From a virus: 42,961 nt of DNA. Position numbers and translations under genes: made by a program. The notes under the pieces were generated by a model. The model ran no database searches. It was not told where the DNA came from and worked only from the letters and a program-made list of their open reading frames with translations. The stretch lies in IMG/VR virus record IMGVR_UViG_3300001349_000012, positions 25,048 through 68,008 of that record. One strand, written 5' to 3'. Shown here one piece after another: positions 22,628-31,416 of this stretch; within the stretch, counting starts at the first letter, position 1; each line of letters begins with the position of its first letter.

Positions 22628-25093
22628 TCAGCCACACTTAGACATTGAACAAGCGGTGCATGATACACAACCTTCTTGGAAGACTAGTGTTCCCTCTGCG
22701 CTACAGTTAGAGCATTTTCTTTCTGATGATTTTGTTCCATCTTGAATGTATCTTTTTAGAGTTCTTGCGATTACTTTTGAGAAACTTGACATGTCAGCAT
22801 CTCTGTCTTTCTGTAGTTGTTCCACCATGTAGTGAACTTGGGCACCATGACGTAGACCAAGTGAAATAACTCTTGTAAAAGAAGCGTAGTTTGGATTATC
22901 AAACAATTTAACAATGTTTTTTACTATTACTTTTTCATTAGGTTCACCAAAGTGAAGATCATAAATGCTATTCATAGACTTTCGTTGGTGCTTTACAATC
23001 TTTCCGGTCTTATATTTTGTCGGTATTGTAACATACTCAGATAATCCGCCTAACAATTCGTAGGGTCTACCATTCATTAATCCAACTAATATTGTCCACT
23101 GTTCTCCTTGTATTGAAGCATGATGAATGTCACATTCGAGCTCAGTTGGTCTCTTTGGAGCATTGTGTGGCTCAAAAGTATTCTCTTCTTTTAGCTTTGA
23201 CTTGTCAATTAATACTCCTGATCTTGAACCTTCACGATATACAGTGAATCCTTTGCAACCAGACTCCCAGGCCGCCTCGTAGATCTCCCTAACATCTTCT
23301 TGAGTTGCATCTTCTGGCAAGTTGCAAGTTGAAGAGATACTGTGGTCAATCCATTTTTGAGCAACAGCTTGAATTTTTACTCTTTGTTTCCAGTCAAGAT
23401 CATTTGCAGTAGATCCCCAATATGGTGAATCTTCAATATTTTTGTTGCCAGTGACATCCATCCACTGCTGAACGCCGTGATGATGAACATCATACTCTAC
23501 CCACTTGTCACCTAACTCATCTATAAAGTTAGCTTCTATGTTTTCTGAATGTGCTATTTTTCTGCGTCGTGTGTATTTGAGCATAAAAGCAGGCTCAATA
23601 CCTGAAGTTGTTTGAGTTAATGTTGAGACAGAACCAGCAGGGGCAGTTGTTGTAAGAGCAATGTTTCTTCGACCATTCTGATTATAGAGTTCAGAAAGCC
23701 CTTCGTCTTCACTAAGAAGTCTGTTTAGATATTGATGACCTCTCTCTCTTTCATGACTGAATGCTGGGAAAGTTCCTCTTTCACCTGCCATTATACATGA
23801 TGAAATATGTGAGTTTATTCCGAGATATTTATAGATTTCTTCAATTGTCTCTACGGACTCATCTGAACCATACTTCTGATTAAGCATTGCGAGTGTATCA
23901 CCTACTGCCGTTACTCCTAACCCTGTCCTACGTCCATTTAATGCTTGTTCTTTAATACCTTCCCATAGCTCTAGTTCAATTCTTTTAACACTTTCGTCTT
24001 CTGGATCGTTTTGTATTTTGTTTATTATCTTGTCTACTTGTTCTATCTCTAAGTCAACAAGATCATCCATAAGTCTTTGTGCTTTTTGGACTGCAGAGGC
24101 AAACTTCGGCCAGTTAAATCTAGCATGTTGTGTAAATGGCTTTTGAACAAACTTGGCGAGATTAACCACCATGAGTCGGCAGCTGTCTTTTGCTGATAGA
24201 ACGATTTCTCCGCAAGGGTTGCTGCTGACTGTCTTAAAACCAAGATCAGCATAGCAGTCTGGAATTGAGTTGTCTATTACGGTGTCCCAGAAAAATATTC
24301 CAGGTTCTGCCATTTTATGAGCTGAGTCTATTATTTTATCCCATATTTCAGTAGCTCTTACTATTTTTGTTATTTCAGGGTTTGCTGATTCTACAGGCCA
24401 CTGAAGTTGGTATTCATCGTCATTCTTTACAGCATTCATAAATTCATTATTTAGTCTAACAGATATGTTTGCTCCGGTCACTTTTGTAAGATCACGCTTT
24501 ATATTAATGAATGTTTCAATCTCAGGATGTCTGCAGTCTACAGAGAGCATTAGCGCACCACGTCTGCCGCCCTGTGCTACCTCTCTTGTAGAGTTAGAGA
24601 ATCGTTCCATAAAGATACCAATCCCATCTGTTGTGCGAGCTGCATTTGATGTTGCGAGACCCTTTGGGCGAATATTAGAGATATCAAATCCTACTCCGCC
24701 TCTGCGTTTCATGATTTGAACTTGCTGTTGATCTGTATGAAGAATTCCAGCATAACTATCAGCAGGACTGTCGATTACAAAACAGTTAGAAAGTGACTGT
24801 ATTTGATATGGGTTCCCTACTCCTGACATGGGTGACCCTTGTGGGACTACCTCCCAAGACGAGAATAGATCATAGATTTCTTTTTCTGAAAGTGGGTTTG
24901 GGTAGTTTGACTCTATCCTGGCGAATTCTTTAGCCATGCGATGGTGCATATCGTCAGGTGTTTCTTCTTGTAAATTTCCTTCTTTGTCAGTAAGGGCATA
25001 CTTTATATGAAAAACTGATGCAGCTAATTCATCGCCATTGAAATATTGTTTTGATTTTTCAACAGCACTTTCAATTGTTATTTCTTTTTTCAT
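22628..25093 (-). CDS. nrdJ: Ribonucleotide reductase, class II (adenosylcobalamin-dependent)
   Basis: An 821-residue reductase that makes deoxynucleotides. Cys104 (LSNCFVID) and the radical-site Cys294 in SNPCGEI are present, as are RRGGVGFDISN, RRGALMLSV, GERGTFPAF and TTTAPAGSVSTL. The length, a C-terminal region resembling the TSCPD domain and a Cys-rich end (CSNCSAEGT, GCVSCTACSMSKCG) indicate class II NrdJ, which uses vitamin B12 instead of a radical subunit. No NrdB-like gene is in the window. The C-terminal Cys cluster probably reduces the active site. AAGGAAG precedes the ATG. Confidence 0.92.
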   Translation of the reverse strand: MKKEITIESAVEKSKQYFNGDELAASVFHIKYALTDKEGNLQEETPDDMHHRMAKEFARIESNYPNPLSEKEIYDLFSSWEVVPQGSPMSGVGNPYQIQSLSNCFVIDSPADSYAGILHTDQQQVQIMKRRGGVGFDISNIRPKGLATSNAARTTDGIGIFMERFSNSTREVAQGGRRGALMLSVDCRHPEIETFINIKRDLTKVTGANISVRLNNEFMNAVKNDDEYQLQWPVESANPEITKIVRATEIWDKIIDSAHKMAEPGIFFWDTVIDNSIPDCYADLGFKTVSSNPCGEIVLSAKDSCRLMVVNLAKFVQKPFTQHARFNWPKFASAVQKAQRLMDDLVDLEIEQVDKIINKIQNDPEDESVKRIELELWEGIKEQALNGRRTGLGVTAVGDTLAMLNQKYGSDESVETIEEIYKYLGINSHISSCIMAGERGTFPAFSHERERGHQYLNRLLSEDEGLSELYNQNGRRNIALTTTAPAGSVSTLTQTTSGIEPAFMLKYTRRRKIAHSENIEANFIDELGDKWVEYDVHHHGVQQWMDVTGNKNIEDSPYWGSTANDLDWKQRVKIQAVAQKWIDHSISSTCNLPEDATQEDVREIYEAAWESGCKGFTVYREGSRSGVLIDKSKLKEENTFEPHNAPKRPTELECDIHHASIQGEQWTILVGLMNGRPYELLGGLSEYVTIPTKYKTGKIVKHQRKSMNSIYDLHFGEPNEKVIVKNIVKLFDNPNYASFTRVISLGLRHGAQVHYMVEQLQKDRDADMSSFSKVIARTLKRYIQDGTKSSERKCSNCSAEGTLVFQEGCVSCTACSMSKCG

Positions 25094-25151
25094 TTACTTC
25101 CTTTATAGTGTTGTTTTATTTTATCTTGTTTTTTGAATTTGATTAATGATT

Positions 25152-26582
25152 TTATTGCTTACTTCCACTGACTTCGCCCCACTTGCGCTTTAGAAGTTCT
25201 TTCATTTTTTGACTGTCGTTTTTATTAACTTCATCAAACGTCATGGACGAATCTGATAGCACTTTAAACTTTGAACATGCTGTGTCAATATGTATAGGAA
25301 ACAACATTCCGTCTCTTCCTGCTCTGTTTTTGGCAACAAATAATCTTGCCTGACCACTTTCTTTCTCTTCTGGCTTGCGCGAGATAGTAAGAACAACGTC
25401 ACAAATCTGTGCTTTTGCGTATGATTCACCCATATTCTCTAGTCCTACAACATTTGAGTTTGAACCGTCTTTATTGCTTTGTGAAGCAGTCCAGATTGGT
25501 ATGTTGAGCTCCATTGCAAGGTTTCTTAGCTCTTCGTATACTAACTTTAGTTCATGTCGCAATGAGTCGTATGCTTTTGAGCTTTTCATAATGTCTGCGT
25601 AGTCTATAACTATTAGACTTGGTTTAAAATCTTTTAGAGATAACTTTTCAATATGATTTCTCATCATATTGATTGTGCAAGAGCCAGTTGGGTATTCTTT
25701 TATTATTAATCTTCCTAAGTCCTTATCAGAATAGCGCTTCATTACTATTTCTTTGTTATCTTGAACTTCGTTGCTGGGTATGCCGCATAGATTAGAGTCA
25801 TAACGTAGACCAACAGAAGTCTCAGAAAGTTCAAAAGTATAATGAATTACATTCTTTCCACGCTTTAGTGCTGCAGCTCCCATCTCTACAAGGAAGTGAC
25901 TCTTTCCGACGCCTGTGTTTGCAACTATACAAGCTAACTCGCCGCGCCCAAGGCCACCATTAAGAATATCTTTTGTGTCTATCTGAGCAATGCCAGTAGG
26001 ACAGACTTGTCTTTCTATCTTAACAAACCTTGCTTCAATATCTTCAAAGAAATCGTGCCCAGTAGATACGGGTATACCTACTGAAACTGCATTCTTCATA
26101 AGGCCTACAACAGAATCAAAATTGTCGTCTGAAACCATCGTTACTGCTTCTTCAAGTGCCTCTTTAAAAGCCTGACGTCTGCAAAAATCTAGTGTCTTGT
26201 CTTTTACAAACTGAAGATCGCCAATACTTGGGTTGCTTTTTATTCTTACAAGATATTCTATAATCTGGTCACGTAAAAGTACGTCTGTTCCAGAAGAAAG
26301 ATCATCTTTTATTATTGTTATTAGCAGCTGTAATGTTGGCCAAGTCTTGTATTTTTGAAAATATGCAAAATATCTGTCTGTCAAATAAGCAAGATATCGA
26401 AGTTCGAAGTATCCAGGCTCCATAACTTCTGACATCTGTGATGCCCATGGACTGTCATGAAGAAGACATTGAAATATCTTTTCTTGAAACGATTTACCGT
26501 ATTGCCTGAAGTGTTGTGTAGCCGATTCATCGAATTGATATACTTGAGCTGTTGCCTGTGACAATTTATCTTCCTTTATCAT
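25152..26582 (-). CDS. DnaB/gp41-like replicative DNA helicase
   Basis: A 476-residue helicase of the DnaB superfamily. The N-terminal 180 residues are helical, as in the domain that contacts primase. The RecA-like motor has Walker A ANTGVGKS (221-228), the H1a region HYTFELSE, Walker B LIVIDYADI near 330 and the QSNKDGSN loop. It unwinds the replication fork. It sits between RNR and the exonuclease gene, in a compact replication cluster. No separate primase gene is seen in the window. Confidence 0.9.
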   Translation of the reverse strand: MIKEDKLSQATAQVYQFDESATQHFRQYGKSFQEKIFQCLLHDSPWASQMSEVMEPGYFELRYLAYLTDRYFAYFQKYKTWPTLQLLITIIKDDLSSGTDVLLRDQIIEYLVRIKSNPSIGDLQFVKDKTLDFCRRQAFKEALEEAVTMVSDDNFDSVVGLMKNAVSVGIPVSTGHDFFEDIEARFVKIERQVCPTGIAQIDTKDILNGGLGRGELACIVANTGVGKSHFLVEMGAAALKRGKNVIHYTFELSETSVGLRYDSNLCGIPSNEVQDNKEIVMKRYSDKDLGRLIIKEYPTGSCTINMMRNHIEKLSLKDFKPSLIVIDYADIMKSSKAYDSLRHELKLVYEELRNLAMELNIPIWTASQSNKDGSNSNVVGLENMGESYAKAQICDVVLTISRKPEEKESGQARLFVAKNRAGRDGMLFPIHIDTACSKFKVLSDSSMTFDEVNKNDSQKMKELLKRKWGEVSGSKQ

Positions 26583-26592
26583 AGTGAATAAT

Positions 26593-27561
26593 TTAATTCT
26601 TTAGTGTGAAGTCAATGACAAAGAAAAGTCTTTCAATGTCGAATCTATTAAGTCCTTGCTTGACTAACAACCTGAACATTCCTATTTTATCTTTTTTTGG
26701 TTCAAATGTATCAATAGTATAGTTTATTTTTTTGATTTGAACTGCAGATAAATTTTGTGTATCGAGGTACATTAGCTTCCAGTTTCTTCTAATCTTGTCA
26801 TGATTTTCATTTATTTCTTTATATATTTTTAGTTTGCTTATTTCAGATTGCTTCTTGCTAACTGCTAAAACCATGTCAATGTCTATTTCATCTTCTTGTG
26901 CGAACTTTGGAAACCGCTTTACTATTGTTTTAAAACCAGCGCCCTTAATGCCGTCAATATTATCAGACGGGTCTCCCATTAATGTTCGTGCTAGACAAAA
27001 GTTTTTAGGGTGTATTCCAAATCTTTCAAAAACATCTTCACTTTTGATAAACTTTTTTGAAGTAGGTGAATATATTGTTGTTTTGTCGTCTAGAAGTTGA
27101 TAGAAGTCTTTATCTGATGATAGAACAACGCAGTCATCATCAGAAAATTCATATTTTGTTAGATAGCCTATTACATCGTCTGCTTCGCAGTCTTTTACAT
27201 ACATCTGAACGACAGGGATCTTTCTCAACATCTCCATCAACAAGTTTATCTGGTACATTCTGTTTTCTACTTCATCTGCACTTGTTGCGTTATCGTCGTA
27301 TGTTCTATTTAGCTTTATTGGCTTTCTATTAGACTTGTAATCTTTAAATAGTGATCTTCTACGCGGTGATCCACCTGACTCAAAAACAATTACTACTTTT
27401 TTTGGATAAATTTCTTCAAGAATATATTTGAAATTGTTTAAGAACCCAATTACTCCGCCTACAGGGATACCATCTTTGTTAAGCGTAGGATTTACTGTAA
27501 AATGGCGAGTGAATATGTTAAGAAAATCAATTATTAGTATTGGCTGATTTTTCTTTTTCAT
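26593..27561 (-). CDS. 5'-3' exonuclease / flap endonuclease (T4 RNase H-like)
   Basis: A 322-residue FEN-family nuclease. The acidic metal sites are visible in ILIIDFLNIF, CEADDVIGYL and SSDKDFYQLL, and GDPSDNIDGIKGAG is the helix-hairpin-helix DNA-binding motif. It probably removes RNA primers and flaps, supplying the 5' nuclease that the short family A polymerase at 34343 lacks. It overlaps the recombinase gene by 4 bp. Length and lone-gene form are like T4 RNase H. Confidence 0.9.
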   Translation of the reverse strand: MKKKNQPILIIDFLNIFTRHFTVNPTLNKDGIPVGGVIGFLNNFKYILEEIYPKKVVIVFESGGSPRRRSLFKDYKSNRKPIKLNRTYDDNATSADEVENRMYQINLLMEMLRKIPVVQMYVKDCEADDVIGYLTKYEFSDDDCVVLSSDKDFYQLLDDKTTIYSPTSKKFIKSEDVFERFGIHPKNFCLARTLMGDPSDNIDGIKGAGFKTIVKRFPKFAQEDEIDIDMVLAVSKKQSEISKLKIYKEINENHDKIRRNWKLMYLDTQNLSAVQIKKINYTIDTFEPKKDKIGMFRLLVKQGLNRFDIERLFFVIDFTLKN

Positions 27562-28772
27562 GTCAGGTCATCATATCCATCAGAAATATCTTCAACTTCA
27601 AGAGCTATTGCTTTCATCTCTTCAAAAGAGTTTGTGTCAATATCTACTTCATCGTTATTACCCATTACTTTTACCATAGTCTTCTCTAGCAAATCGTCTA
27701 TGTATGTAGTATATGCTGGGTCTATTATGATTTTGTCAAAATCTGCTTTGTAGAACTTCTTATCGACTATAACTTTACCTGATTTTTCGTTGACAACATT
27801 TAGTGTTTTCCAGGCTCCTGTTCCGGTGACAGATATTGTATTTCCTTTTACAGTCTCTTCGCCGTGCTTTCTAAGAATATCGAACATCTCTTCGTGTTCA
27901 ACAATACCTTTTCCGAAGTGAATCTGAAACTTTACAGTTCTGAATGGTGCGGCGACCTTGTTCTTGATTGTCTTCGCAGAGACATTAATACCGATTACAT
28001 CTTCACCATTTTTTATTTGTTGTCCAGCTCCTAACTTGATCCTTGTAGTTGCGTGGAAAGGAATAGCTTTACCACCCGGAGTTGTAGTGTTGTCTCCGTA
28101 CATAACACCAACATTTACTCTGATCTGATTGAGACAAACCATAAGCGTATTTGTTTGTCCGATTATTCCTGTAATCTTTCGCATGCCCTTTGATATAGTT
28201 CTGGCATTTAGTGCGATACTATTTTGATCGTAGTCACCCTCAAGCTCTGCTTTTGGTGAAGTAGCAGCTACACTATCCCAGATAATTGTAATAGGTACAT
28301 CTTTATTCATAGCTTTTGCTTTAAGAATAGTTGACTCGGCAATTGCAAAGACATTTTCTGTGCAGTGTTCATCGACATAAACAAACCGCGTAGAAACATC
28401 TACACCAAGGTTGGCGAGGTTCTCTGGGCTTGTAGCATTCTCGGTATCAATGTATACCACAATACCACCCATACGCTGTGTTGATGCTGCTATCTGAGTT
28501 GCAATGTGGCTTTTTCCAATTGAAGGTGGACCGAACATTTCAATAATGCGTCCTTCTGGGAGTCCGCCGTCTCGCCTGTTTGAACAGATATAATCAAGCA
28601 GCCTTGAACCTGTTGAAATCCACCGCTTGACGTGTGTAGGAGAGTCGTCTGCGCTAAGATTATATGCGACCCTGCTTCCTTGTTCTTTGTTTAGTGACTT
28701 AATTAGATCACTTGCAAAATCTTCAAGATCTACATTATTTTCAACGTTTTGTACTTTCTTTTTTCTAGCCAT
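27558..28772 (-). CDS. RecA/UvsX-like recombinase
   Basis: A 404-residue recombinase. Walker A is GPPSIGKS (81-88), followed by VVYIDTENATSPENL, IIWDSVAATSPKAELEGD (Walker B) and the L2 region with LMVCLNQIRVNVGVMYGDN and TTPGGKAIPFHAT. It forms filaments on single-stranded DNA for strand exchange. The closest type is RecA-like rather than strictly T4 UvsX, judged from the GG-K-A segment. It has its own promoter after the ssb terminator. The acidic C-terminus is usual for RecA. Confidence 0.93.
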   Translation of the reverse strand: MARKKKVQNVENNVDLEDFASDLIKSLNKEQGSRVAYNLSADDSPTHVKRWISTGSRLLDYICSNRRDGGLPEGRIIEMFGPPSIGKSHIATQIAASTQRMGGIVVYIDTENATSPENLANLGVDVSTRFVYVDEHCTENVFAIAESTILKAKAMNKDVPITIIWDSVAATSPKAELEGDYDQNSIALNARTISKGMRKITGIIGQTNTLMVCLNQIRVNVGVMYGDNTTTPGGKAIPFHATTRIKLGAGQQIKNGEDVIGINVSAKTIKNKVAAPFRTVKFQIHFGKGIVEHEEMFDILRKHGEETVKGNTISVTGTGAWKTLNVVNEKSGKVIVDKKFYKADFDKIIIDPAYTTYIDDLLEKTMVKVMGNNDEVDIDTNSFEEMKAIALEVEDISDGYDDLT

Positions 28773-28795
28773 GCTGTTCCTCTTTGCTTACATTT

Positions 28796-28824
28796 ATAAT
28801 ACTTTGTTTTTTGTTTTTGTTCAT
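28796..28824 (-). promoter_or_regulatory. Sigma70-like promoter for the recombinase operon
   Basis: The minus strand has ATGAAC (28819-28824), a 17-bp spacer and TATTAT (28796-28801), located between the ssb terminator and the recombinase ATG. It explains expression of recombinase, exonuclease, helicase and RNR genes beyond the terminator. Confidence 0.65.
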
Positions 28825-28833
28825 ATAATACTA

Positions 28834-28869
28834 AAACGGACAACAACTATTTCAAGCTGCTGTCCGTTT
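28834..28869 (-). terminator. Hairpin terminator after ssb
   Basis: AAACGGACA and TGTCCGTTT form a perfect 9-bp stem, extended by five further pairs (two G-U) to a 14-bp stem with an 8-base loop. TTAGTATTATAT follows, so the U-run is modest. Its place between ssb and its neighbour fits high, separate ssb expression. Confidence 0.75.
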
Positions 28870-28903
28870 ATTTAGTTTTTAGAACTTGTAGCGCTTTGGA
28901 ACC

Positions 28904-29686
28904 CTATAAGTCTTCTAGATCCGCAAAAGCGTCGTCAAGAGACTTTGTAGTGGTTGTTGCTGCAGCAGCAGCAGGAGCAGCAGTAGCTCGTGCAGGTGTG
29001 CGACCACGTTCTGTTCCGGTATTCTCTTCGTCATCACCATTTAACCAGTCATTTACTATCTTCTCTAGTGCCTCGTAGGTCTTTAATTCGTAAAGATCAG
29101 TTGGGGCTGGGATATTCTCTAGCCAAGTAGCCAAGAGCTTTGAGTCTTCAGTAAGTGAAGTTACAGAACCACGTGGAGTCACTGAAGTTGTTGCATACTG
29201 TCGTCCGGGTGGCTTTTCACAGACAATACGAATATCTCGTCCCTTGTCTACGTCGGTAATATCTCCGTAGTCTTCATCAAGCATAAGATTAAGAAGATCC
29301 TGATATACCATCTTGCCAAAGGACCAGAGACGAACTCCCTTCTCCTCTTCACCACGTACAATAACAGGAGCAAATGTTCTCATCTTGGGGTATAGCTTCT
29401 TAGCTAGCTCGTAAGACTCCTTGCTACCATCATCGCGGAGCTTTGTGATGAGCTCTTGAACAGGATCAGGCTTATCGTACTGATAAGGTGAAAGGAGGCC
29501 AGGATTATTTCCGATGTTGTAGTAGAAGAACATATCCTTCCACGGTTGTCCATCGTTGTCTGGAAAAGAAAGTAGTCTAATTGTTGCTGTCTCACCTTCG
29601 GTAGGGCGCCACATTACGTTGCTTCGGCGGTTCTTACCAGATAGTTGATTAAGTTTTGCTCTAATTGCGTCTAAGTCGATAGCCAT
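28904..29686 (-). CDS. Single-stranded DNA-binding protein (gp32-like)
   Basis: A 260-residue protein with the layout of T4 gp32-type SSBs. The start MAIDLDAIRAKLNQLSG is the cooperative-binding helix region. A core OB-fold region includes RLLSFPDNDGQPW and RTFAPVIVRGEEEKGVRLWSFGK. A flexible Ala/Thr-rich linker follows, and an acidic tail (SLDDAFADLEDL) recruits replication proteins. It protects single-stranded DNA at forks. It has a strong promoter, an AGGAG ribosome site and its own terminator. The zinc motif of T4 gp32 is not evident. Confidence 0.9.
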   Translation of the reverse strand: MAIDLDAIRAKLNQLSGKNRRSNVMWRPTEGETATIRLLSFPDNDGQPWKDMFFYYNIGNNPGLLSPYQYDKPDPVQELITKLRDDGSKESYELAKKLYPKMRTFAPVIVRGEEEKGVRLWSFGKMVYQDLLNLMLDEDYGDITDVDKGRDIRIVCEKPPGRQYATTSVTPRGSVTSLTEDSKLLATWLENIPAPTDLYELKTYEALEKIVNDWLNGDDEENTGTERGRTPARATAAPAAAAATTTTKSLDDAFADLEDL

Positions 29687-29773
29687 GTTTATTACTCCTA
29701 ATGTAATATTTAGTTTTTAAAAATGTGATTTTTTAATTGTTTAATTTTTTAGTTTGTGCCAAATCACTTTACT

Positions 29774-29802
29774 ATAATAACGTGATATTTTGGGTTGTTC
29801 AA
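29774..29802 (-). promoter_or_regulatory. Strong promoter for ssb
   Basis: The minus strand has TTGAAC (29797-29802), a 17-bp spacer and TATTAT (29774-29779). GAACAACCCA and the ACGT before the -10 are shared with the promoter at 35545-35573. The leader of about 80 bases ends with AGGAG before the ATG. The remaining sequence of the 29687-29860 gap is AT-rich with no other clear element. Confidence 0.8.
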
Positions 29803-29860
29803 TAGTTTTTATACTATTTTATGAATTCGATTTTGGCAGATCAAAAGCATAATTTGTAGA

Positions 29861-31237
29861 TCAATCTGGAAAAGATACCTTTTGCATTTTTTTATTAAAT
29901 TCTTCTTGATTTGCAGGGGAAGCCATCGGTCCGGCGTATCCACCGATAGATCCGACGCCACTTGCTTCTTCTACTTCGTCGGCATATTCAGCCTCGACAA
30001 GGTCTTCATCGATTAGTTCTTCAGACTCTAATAGAATTTGTGATATTAAGCTTCTTATTTTTGATTCAGATATGTCTGTCTCATCATGTAATTCTTCGAA
30101 GCCATAAACAGATGAGTCTATATCATCTATACTTACTGGTATACTGATTAGTCTTTTTAATTTATTTGCTTTTCGTATCAATGCTAATTTTTCAGTAGAT
30201 GACATTTTTTCATACCCATCATCAGACATTTTATATAGTTCATCAAAGTTACTAACAATATCTGACAAGGTTCCAGCAACTTTTACTGAGTCTATTATAG
30301 AACCCCAGAATGGAGTTTCTTCATCAAACTTTTCATCTAATTCGAATATTGCAGATCGTAAAGCGACATTCCCAGCTAATCTGAGTGTCAATTCTTTCCC
30401 CATCTTTGTTTTAGCCCCTGGGACTCTAGAAGCCTGTTTCAACAAGGGATCTAAAGTCTTTTTTATTTTTGCAGCCCACGATGTCAATGTTGCGATATAA
30501 CCTGCGACATCTCCACCCGCAGGAATTATTGAAACAAAAGCTTCTATGACGTCAGATAAATCAGTAACAATATTGTCAATAACATCATCTATTTCATTAA
30601 GATATGACCCTCCTAATCTCTTGTATGAACCTTGTTCATTATATAGACTTATTAATTCTTTTCCAGCCTCTGAATTATTCTGCAATTCTTTTATATTTTT
30701 TAAAACGAATAAAAAATCAGCGGCTCCAGGAATAACTGTGCCAACAAACTGGCGGGCAGTGTCGCCAGCCATATCGACAACGGTATCAAATGCATCGTCG
30801 ACTACATGACCCAAGAAGCCTCTGCTTGTGTTCCCGTCTGATCTCTCACTGACAGTGTTAAGATTTAAAAACTCATTGAACTTTTCGTTTTCTTCTATAA
30901 GTTGATCAATATCTGTTGTTAGTTTTCTTTCTGGCATTGGTTTACGTCCTCTAAGATCAATTGATATTTTTGATCTTAATTTCATATTATATGTATCTTC
31001 TTCGGGTTCTTCTTCGTTTTCAGGGAACCTTACTTGCCACGCATATTTGTCGTCATCACGACCTTTGTTTACACGTCCTAATTTAGAAGAGAACCCACTA
31101 TCAGCAGATTGTGAGTGACCACCTGATGAACCTGTTAAGTTCCAGGGTCTGCGTGCTTGTCCGAGGTTATTGGATGAGTCACCTGGTGAGACCCCGCCTA
31201 CAGAAGGAAGTCCTCTTTCATTTAGTTTCTTAGTCAT
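29861..31237 (-). CDS. Probable virion protein, paralogue A with shared N-terminal module
   Basis: A 458-residue protein. I chose ATG at 31237 because it begins the conserved N-terminus (MTKKLNERGLPSVGGV) shared with the gene at 31417; an in-frame ATG at 31333 lies in non-homologous sequence. The shared module also includes GHSQSADSGFSSKLGR and GRKPMPERKLTTDIDQLIEE. An insert of about 40 residues, flanked by Gly-Arg, is present here and absent in the paralogue. The central part has hydrophobic Gly/Ala/Pro segments (VGTVIPGAADFLFVL, IPAGGDVAGYIATL) that may contact membranes. Near the C-terminus SESKIRSLISQILLES resembles the block tag, followed by an acidic end with GSIGGYAGPMA. Role unknown; an ejected virion protein is inferred. 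Confidence 0.82.
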   Translation of the reverse strand: MTKKLNERGLPSVGGVSPGDSSNNLGQARRPWNLTGSSGGHSQSADSGFSSKLGRVNKGRDDDKYAWQVRFPENEEEPEEDTYNMKLRSKISIDLRGRKPMPERKLTTDIDQLIEENEKFNEFLNLNTVSERSDGNTSRGFLGHVVDDAFDTVVDMAGDTARQFVGTVIPGAADFLFVLKNIKELQNNSEAGKELISLYNEQGSYKRLGGSYLNEIDDVIDNIVTDLSDVIEAFVSIIPAGGDVAGYIATLTSWAAKIKKTLDPLLKQASRVPGAKTKMGKELTLRLAGNVALRSAIFELDEKFDEETPFWGSIIDSVKVAGTLSDIVSNFDELYKMSDDGYEKMSSTEKLALIRKANKLKRLISIPVSIDDIDSSVYGFEELHDETDISESKIRSLISQILLESEELIDEDLVEAEYADEVEEASGVGSIGGYAGPMASPANQEEFNKKMQKVSFPD

Positions 31238-31276
31238 ACATATAAATATTACGAGTAGCGCTCTTTTTCTTGTTTT
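31235..31276 (-). repeat. 42-bp direct repeat, copy 1 (matches 33730-33771)
   Basis: These 42 bases are identical to 33730-33771. In copy 2 the segment is the end of the HD-hydrolase gene plus the start of the 771-residue gene. Here it precedes the paralogous gene but no HD gene is present, so it is a relic of the duplication that made the paralogue pair. Confidence 0.92.
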
Positions 31277-31416
31277 ATTACATGTTTGTGTGCCCACATG
31301 AACTTGCAAAACGAGTTGGTGGTTTAATATCAAATATGCTCACTATACTCCTAAAATAGAACTTTATGATTATTATAAAACACGAGGCTTAAGTTTACAC
31401 TATAGTGCTATTAGTA
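31238..31416. other. Intergenic region between the two paralogues
   Basis: This 179-bp gap has no gene. Its right half carries a TATAAT on the minus strand without a convincing -35 and the 10-bp palindrome CACTATAGTG (31398-31407). Its left end contains a relic of the end of the HD-hydrolase gene (see the direct repeat at 31235-31276). Confidence 0.6.

Noticed and set aside
31239-31247. TATAAATA, the T4 late promoter sequence
   Set aside because: It is on the plus strand, pointing away from all genes; on the minus strand it reads TATTTATA and lies against the start codon.
31238-31333. Longer start at 31333 for paralogue A
   Set aside because: The extra residues read the relic of the HD gene in a different frame; homology with paralogue B begins at 31237.
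31398-31407. CACTATAGTG palindrome as an operator
   Set aside because: Only 10 bp, single copy in the window and no promoter clearly overlapping it.
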